Below are positions 17,336 through 20,719 of a DNA stretch of 20,719 nt, piece by piece (position 1 is the stretch's first letter; the number at the start of each line of letters is the position of its first letter). Source of the stretch: JBIIJL01 sp044233795 (lineage in GTDB: Bacteria; Pseudomonadota; Gammaproteobacteria; Legionellales; Legionellaceae); contig JBIIJL010000034.1 of NCBI GenBank assembly GCA_044233795.1, positions 1-20,719 on the forward strand. Reading direction: 5' to 3'. The position numbers and the translations under genes were made by a program. The notes under the pieces were generated by a model. That model did not search any database. It was not told where the DNA came from and saw only the letters and a program-made list of their open reading frames with translations.

Positions 17336-18251
17336 GGTGGAATTGGCACGCTTAATCAAATTGGTATTTTGTCTGTGTATTCTCAGTACTACATCGCGAG
17401 TTTTTGCGCAGGAGGATGCTTTTGTCAATGAGGCGTTTTTGCCCACTAGCGCCAACCACGCTAGTTGGGTTTTTTCAGGTGTGGTGACTAATGAAAATAG
17501 CGAAAATTATGGCTATTTTTTTCAAATGCAGCGCGATGACGATAATTTTCATGCAAAGGTTGCGTTATTTGATGAGAGAACTAAAAAGTTATTGTTCCAA
17601 GATGAAAGCCAGGCCAAAATTCATGACCCCAAAGCATATCATTGGCAAGTAGGTCGGGCTTTTTTACGATTCAACCCAATTAATGATAGCTGGATTTTTG
17701 GACTGAAGCCTAAAAACGAGATGGGTTTTAATTTCAAGGTTGACATGCAAAAACAACCTGAGGAAGCACCTGTTGCTGAAGATCTTCGGCAGGGTGTAGA
17801 ATTTTTGGTGAGTCAGACCACACATCTTAACGGGCATGTGCAGTTAGGGACTTTGAGCAAAGAACAATTTGTAACTGCAAAGAATGCGTGGTTTAGACAA
17901 GTGTGGGTCACTGAGACCCAAACCAAGGGGCATCCATTGAAAGGGGTGTTTTGCCGATTTAGTGATGGGAGCGGTTTTTACTCGGTTAACATGAAAGAAG
18001 CAGATGCACTAAAAGGTGCGGTCAGTGGTTGGTGGAATAGGGATGGTGTCGCTTCACTGATGTCACAATTTATTACTGTAAAGCAAGCGCAGGACGGGCC
18101 TTGGCACATTCGGGTGGCAGAACCTCGCCTTCACTTGGTACTGTCTGAAGGTGTCAATGATGACGCTATTGTTGCAGGCTTTGTTGAGAAGGATAAGGCA
18201 CCTGGTTTTTGCATGTTGAGCAATGAAGACATTGGCGTTGCTACCTCCTGA
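17325..18251 (+). CDS. Exported protein, possibly AttH/CrtC lipocalin-like family
   Basis: Up to 308 residues with a signal peptide LIKLVFCLCILSTTSRVFA cut before QE; there is no lipobox, so a soluble periplasmic protein is expected. The start is uncertain: GTG 17325, GTG 17337 or TTG 17343 (the last has GAGGTG just before it), all within or just after the end of lpxK. The mature part looks all-beta. WVFSGVVTNENSENYGYFFQ followed by FHAKVALFDERTKKLLFQ, and later CRFSDGSGFYSVNM, SGWWNRDG and WHIRVAEPRLHLVL, resemble by eye the two half-domains of AttH/CrtC-type hydrolase-like proteins. That assignment is tentative. Coupling to lpxK suggests co-expression with lipid A genes. Confidence 0.65.
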   Translation: MKSEVELARLIKLVFCLCILSTTSRVFAQEDAFVNEAFLPTSANHASWVFSGVVTNENSENYGYFFQMQRDDDNFHAKVALFDERTKKLLFQDESQAKIHDPKAYHWQVGRAFLRFNPINDSWIFGLKPKNEMGFNFKVDMQKQPEEAPVAEDLRQGVEFLVSQTTHLNGHVQLGTLSKEQFVTAKNAWFRQVWVTETQTKGHPLKGVFCRFSDGSGFYSVNMKEADALKGAVSGWWNRDGVASLMSQFITVKQAQDGPWHIRVAEPRLHLVLSEGVNDDAIVAGFVEKDKAPGFCMLSNEDIGVATS

Positions 18252-18255
18252 TGAG

Positions 18256-18276
18256 AGGGGGAATTAACCGCCCCCT
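18256..18276. other. GC-rich hairpin between convergent genes
   Basis: AGGGGG (18256-18261) and CCCCCT (18271-18276) form a perfect 6-bp stem with a 9-nt loop in the 12-nt gap between the two convergent stop codons and the last codons of the minus-strand gene. Neither strand has a T run after it, so it is not a standard intrinsic terminator, though its position would suit a two-way transcription barrier. Confidence 0.35.
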
Positions 18277-20258
18277 GGGGAAGGATGAGTTTTCCCGCTC
18301 TCTTTAGCTACTGCTCCTGAAGAAGCATCATATTCTAAGCTATCAGCTGGAAATGAACCAGATTCGTCAATAGCGGCTACTGACGATGGGAAAAAACCTA
18401 GTGGACAGTTGCTGATAGTCATTTTTGTATTGGGTAATCCAGTGCTAGCATCAGTTTCATCAGCGGCGCTAGCGGGTAAAATCGGCGATTTTTCGGTACT
18501 TTTTACCTCTCCTGATATCTCTTGAGAGAGGCGTTCTAGCAAAGTGGCGAGTTCTTCCATACTGAGTTGATGCTGCAGCTGCAGCTGAAAATAATTTGGT
18601 CCAAATCGATAGATTTGAAGCATACGAATTTTTCTGACAGTTTGTTCCTGCAGAGGTTCGACATGAAGCGCTAACATGGATTCTGGATGAGCTGTCAAAT
18701 CTATATCATCCTGAGCCAGTGCCAAGAGTACGCGAAAAACATAGTCACTGCAGAAACTTTCATCATTATTTTGAGTAAGGTACCTAATTTGTAGGGGTTG
18801 ACTGGCAATTTCCGTACCTTGAATTAAGTTGGTAAGGTGCATAGTATAGGTAAATTGCATGGTAATTTGCTCAATTTCTTCGGCAGTGTATTCAGGGGGG
18901 AATATTCCAGCTAAAAATTGCACCTGTTCTGCGATACAACCTTGCCTCAACGGTTCGAAATATACGGTCCGTGGAAGTAATGGGTTGGCTTGCGGGCTGA
19001 GTTTATATATCAATAGACAGTAGTGAGTATTATTGATACAAATTGGCCATGCGGCATAGTTTATATGCTGATCTAAAGTATGTTGTTCAAGTAGTGGGGT
19101 TATGACACCGTTTTCGATGGAAATGCCGGTGATATAGAACTGTTGTTCACTATTGGCAAGTGCATGCAATTGTTCTGTTGCGATAGGGTGATCGCTTGAG
19201 ATGGTTGGTAGGAGCGCTATTCCTTTCTCTGCTAAGCGGGGACGTAATGTCTGGAATAAAAAGGCATCGAGCACGGCACTATCAGGATAGAGTTGAGCAT
19301 TAACGCGAGAAAGCAGGGTGTCATCGAAAGAGATGCCTTGTGCAAGCATATCTATGTCGGATTCATCAACTTTAATACCAGCAAAATGGCCCAGAGTTTT
19401 GGTGTCTATCTCGTTGGTGAACATCATTTCCCCTGGCACATACGCTACAGGTGACGTAGCAATTTCTGTAAGGTAAGGAACAGCCGCCAGGTCTTGCTGA
19501 GATTCTCCAAAGTAGCTAGATAAATCGTAGCTTGGGTCATTTAGAAGCTTAATTTCATCTGCACGGAGTAAAGCGCTATATTTTGTGTTGATCAAGGCAA
19601 GAAGCGCTTCGTTATAGCTACGATTTTCGCAAAGTGTTGATAATACAATATGGTCATTAACTTCCATGCGTATTGTTTCAATGTCAAGCTCGACCAATAC
19701 TTTAAGATAGTCGAGTGATCTATTATCGAGTACCCTTTCTAAAAAAGATCGAGGTTTTTTCGTGATAACTAATCTAAGTAATGTTGGTTCAAGTCCCGTT
19801 AGAATTGTTTTGTACTGTTCAAATTGATTGTGTTTCATTAGTTTTCTTAGTTCTTTTTGTATAGAAACATAATCAGTGGTTATTGCAGAAGAAGGTGCAG
19901 GTATGTGTTGCGTTTTAGTCATTTTGAGCCAGTAAGATAATTCCTTATAGATAGTTGGATTTCTTTCAATAATGGCCTCTAGCGTCTCAACTTCACTTAC
20001 AGCGCCATTATTAATGGGCATTGATAAAATAGTAGGATTTTGTTGAATGAGTCTAATAATGATGGGTTCAAATCGGACATGGCTTAACAAAGTATGAAAT
20101 ACGGCACTACCTTGATAATAGGATGCAAATAGTTTAGGAAGCTCCTCTTCACCATATATGGAATTTAAAAAATCTAGGATCTCATCTGCACTTTGATCAG
20201 TATCTGCATAACCTTGAAGAATTGTTACTAAGCCCTCTATTTGCTCATTTTTAGCCAT
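18264..20258 (-). CDS. CE-clan cysteine protease-like protein, candidate secreted effector
   Basis: This 664-residue protein has no signal peptide. Residues 400-515 fit the core of CE-clan cysteine proteases (Ulp1, YopJ and bacterial deubiquitinases): AAWPICINNTHYCLLIYKL with His412, TVYFEPL with Glu435, then YLTQNNDESFCSDYVFRVLL with Gln496 and Cys503. A His-Glu-Cys triad with a preceding Gln is the YopJ-type order. Residues 1-260 are helical, with ankyrin-like pieces near 170-230 (SFLERVLDNRSLDYLKVLVE). Residues 585-664 are low-complexity, rich in Ser, Ala, Asp and Glu, ending SPGGG. The family's usual work is removal of ubiquitin-like modifiers or Ser/Thr acetylation of host proteins; which applies here is not visible. 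It has its own promoter, and its ATG follows GGTGG by 6 nt. The effector role is inferred. Confidence 0.7.
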   Translation of the reverse strand: MAKNEQIEGLVTILQGYADTDQSADEILDFLNSIYGEEELPKLFASYYQGSAVFHTLLSHVRFEPIIIRLIQQNPTILSMPINNGAVSEVETLEAIIERNPTIYKELSYWLKMTKTQHIPAPSSAITTDYVSIQKELRKLMKHNQFEQYKTILTGLEPTLLRLVITKKPRSFLERVLDNRSLDYLKVLVELDIETIRMEVNDHIVLSTLCENRSYNEALLALINTKYSALLRADEIKLLNDPSYDLSSYFGESQQDLAAVPYLTEIATSPVAYVPGEMMFTNEIDTKTLGHFAGIKVDESDIDMLAQGISFDDTLLSRVNAQLYPDSAVLDAFLFQTLRPRLAEKGIALLPTISSDHPIATEQLHALANSEQQFYITGISIENGVITPLLEQHTLDQHINYAAWPICINNTHYCLLIYKLSPQANPLLPRTVYFEPLRQGCIAEQVQFLAGIFPPEYTAEEIEQITMQFTYTMHLTNLIQGTEIASQPLQIRYLTQNNDESFCSDYVFRVLLALAQDDIDLTAHPESMLALHVEPLQEQTVRKIRMLQIYRFGPNYFQLQLQHQLSMEELATLLERLSQEISGEVKSTEKSPILPASAADETDASTGLPNTKMTISNCPLGFFPSSVAAIDESGSFPADSLEYDASSGAVAKESGKTHPSPGGG

Positions 20259-20299
20259 TTTTTACCACCGTATGTCGTCTATTAAATCATCAAGCGCAC

Positions 20300-20328
20300 A
20301 TTATACGCCGAATGGTTTAAAAATGCAA
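20300..20328 (-). promoter_or_regulatory. Promoter for the CE-clan-like gene
   Basis: Read on the minus strand the -10 is a perfect TATAAT (20300-20305), with TTGCAT (20323-20328) 17 nt upstream as a weak -35. The transcript would start near 20293, giving a leader of about 35 nt to the ATG at 20258. The gene is therefore probably a single-gene transcription unit. Confidence 0.55.
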
Positions 20329-20422
20329 AAATATGAGTAATTCCCTATCACATCGCAAGATTAGGCTACGTCACTGAAGGTTTTTTTGAAGCATTCGCAA
20401 CCTTAATTGGAGCGCCGATTTG

Positions 20423-20441
20423 GCAGATCCCTTTGATCTGC
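20423..20441. repeat. Perfect 7-bp inverted repeat
   Basis: GCAGATC and GATCTGC are separated by CCTTT. No T run follows on either strand, so it is not a convincing terminator. Confidence 0.5.
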
Positions 20442-20660
20442 TGCCTCTCACGTGCTAGGATTTTGAATGGTATCATAGGGTGTTTTCGCGCGACGAGGGT
20501 TGGGCACAGGGAGTGTCGGCTAAGCAATATTTTTTTTGTCAATCCAGATTTATCCCATCTTGCATTGATTATTAATCACCCATATTCAAATGATTTTCAC
20601 CCTGCTCCGATTCTCTGTTTAGGCACATAGCTTTGTACATTTTGTTGCAAATTAAATTGG

Positions 20661-20691
20661 CAGTGTTGCCATGGCACGCTTGGGAACACTG
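20661..20691. repeat. Inverted repeat with arms CAGTGTT and AACACTG
   Basis: The arms (20661-20667 and 20685-20691) pair perfectly over 7 bp and extend by two more pairs after one mismatch. The loop contains the palindrome CCATGG. No T run follows. Role unknown. Confidence 0.45.
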
Positions 20692-20719
20692 CTTGTCTCG
20701 CAGGTTTAATCTGCTATGA

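Larger units (their letters stand above)
20329..20719. other. Stretch without a recognisable gene
   Basis: No frame on either strand gives a product I recognise. The longest plus-strand frame (20433-20630, 65 codons) has no ribosome-binding site and no family resemblance. On the minus strand a frame of 36 codons from ATG 20476 to the stop at 20366-20368 reads MIPFKILARERQQIKGICQI and continues open upstream of its ATG, but without start signals. Two hairpins and an 8-T run (20530-20537) are present. It may be plain intergenic DNA, a repeat copy, a gene remnant or an RNA gene. Confidence 0.5.

Noticed and set aside
18573..18592. CTGCAG-type short tandem repeat in the CE-clan-like gene as a phase-variation tract
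   Set aside because: Only two to three units of 6 bp, in frame, coding QLQLQ; slippage would not shift the frame.
20510..20537. Intrinsic terminator formed by a weak stem before the 8-T run
   Set aside because: The best stem (GGCAC/GUGUC) ends more than 10 nt before the T run and contains a wobble pair; no gene reads into it on the plus strand within the window.
20433..20630. 65-codon plus-strand open frame as a gene
   Set aside because: No ribosome-binding site, no family resemblance and it starts inside a hairpin.

Overview
The window looks like chromosomal DNA from an AT-leaning Gram-negative gammaproteobacterium, probably a host-associated member of the Legionellales (Legionella/Coxiella/Berkiella-like). 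The inference rests on an IspB-type octaprenyl diphosphate synthase, a class 2 quinone-linked PyrD, lipid A genes msbA and lpxK, and two large eukaryotic-style proteins of the kind these bacteria export into host cells. No rRNA, tRNA, IS element or CRISPR array was seen. The genus cannot be fixed from this sequence alone.

Layout. (1) 1-668, minus strand: 5' two-thirds of ispB, cut by the window edge. A 149-bp divergent region with two back-to-back sigma-70-like promoters separates it from (2) 818-3919, a 1033-residue protein whose last 400 residues form about twelve degenerate ankyrin-like repeats. (3) 3938-11886, minus strand: a compact seven-gene operon for leucine/isovalerate breakdown. 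In transcription order it holds isovaleryl-CoA dehydrogenase, thiolase, a small unknown membrane protein, 3-methylcrotonyl-CoA carboxylase beta, methylglutaconyl-CoA hydratase, carboxylase alpha (biotin) and HMG-CoA lyase. Genes overlap or lie 7-25 nt apart, and a good promoter with an imperfect palindrome sits in front. (4) 11973-18251, plus strand: a methyltransferase-like protein, pyrD, a secreted unknown protein, msbA (with its own promoter inside the preceding gene), lpxK and a secreted protein resembling the AttH/CrtC lipocalin-like family. (5) 18264-20258, minus strand: a 664-residue protein whose middle carries what looks like a CE-clan (YopJ/Ulp1-type) cysteine-protease core (His412, Glu435, Gln496, Cys503), behind a helical N-terminal region and ahead of a polar, acidic tail. 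(6) 20306-20719: no convincing gene, but two hairpins.

How the genes work together: the liu-type operon would take isovaleryl-CoA through 3-methylcrotonyl-CoA, 3-methylglutaconyl-CoA and HMG-CoA to acetyl-CoA and acetoacetate. The thiolase would handle acetoacetyl-CoA, but no enzyme activating acetoacetate is present here. MsbA and LpxK belong to lipid A export and synthesis, and the two secreted proteins are tied to these genes by overlapping stop and start codons. The CE-clan-like protein is the most interesting item. With the ankyrin-like protein it forms a pair of candidate type IV-secreted effectors at the two ends of an otherwise metabolic region.
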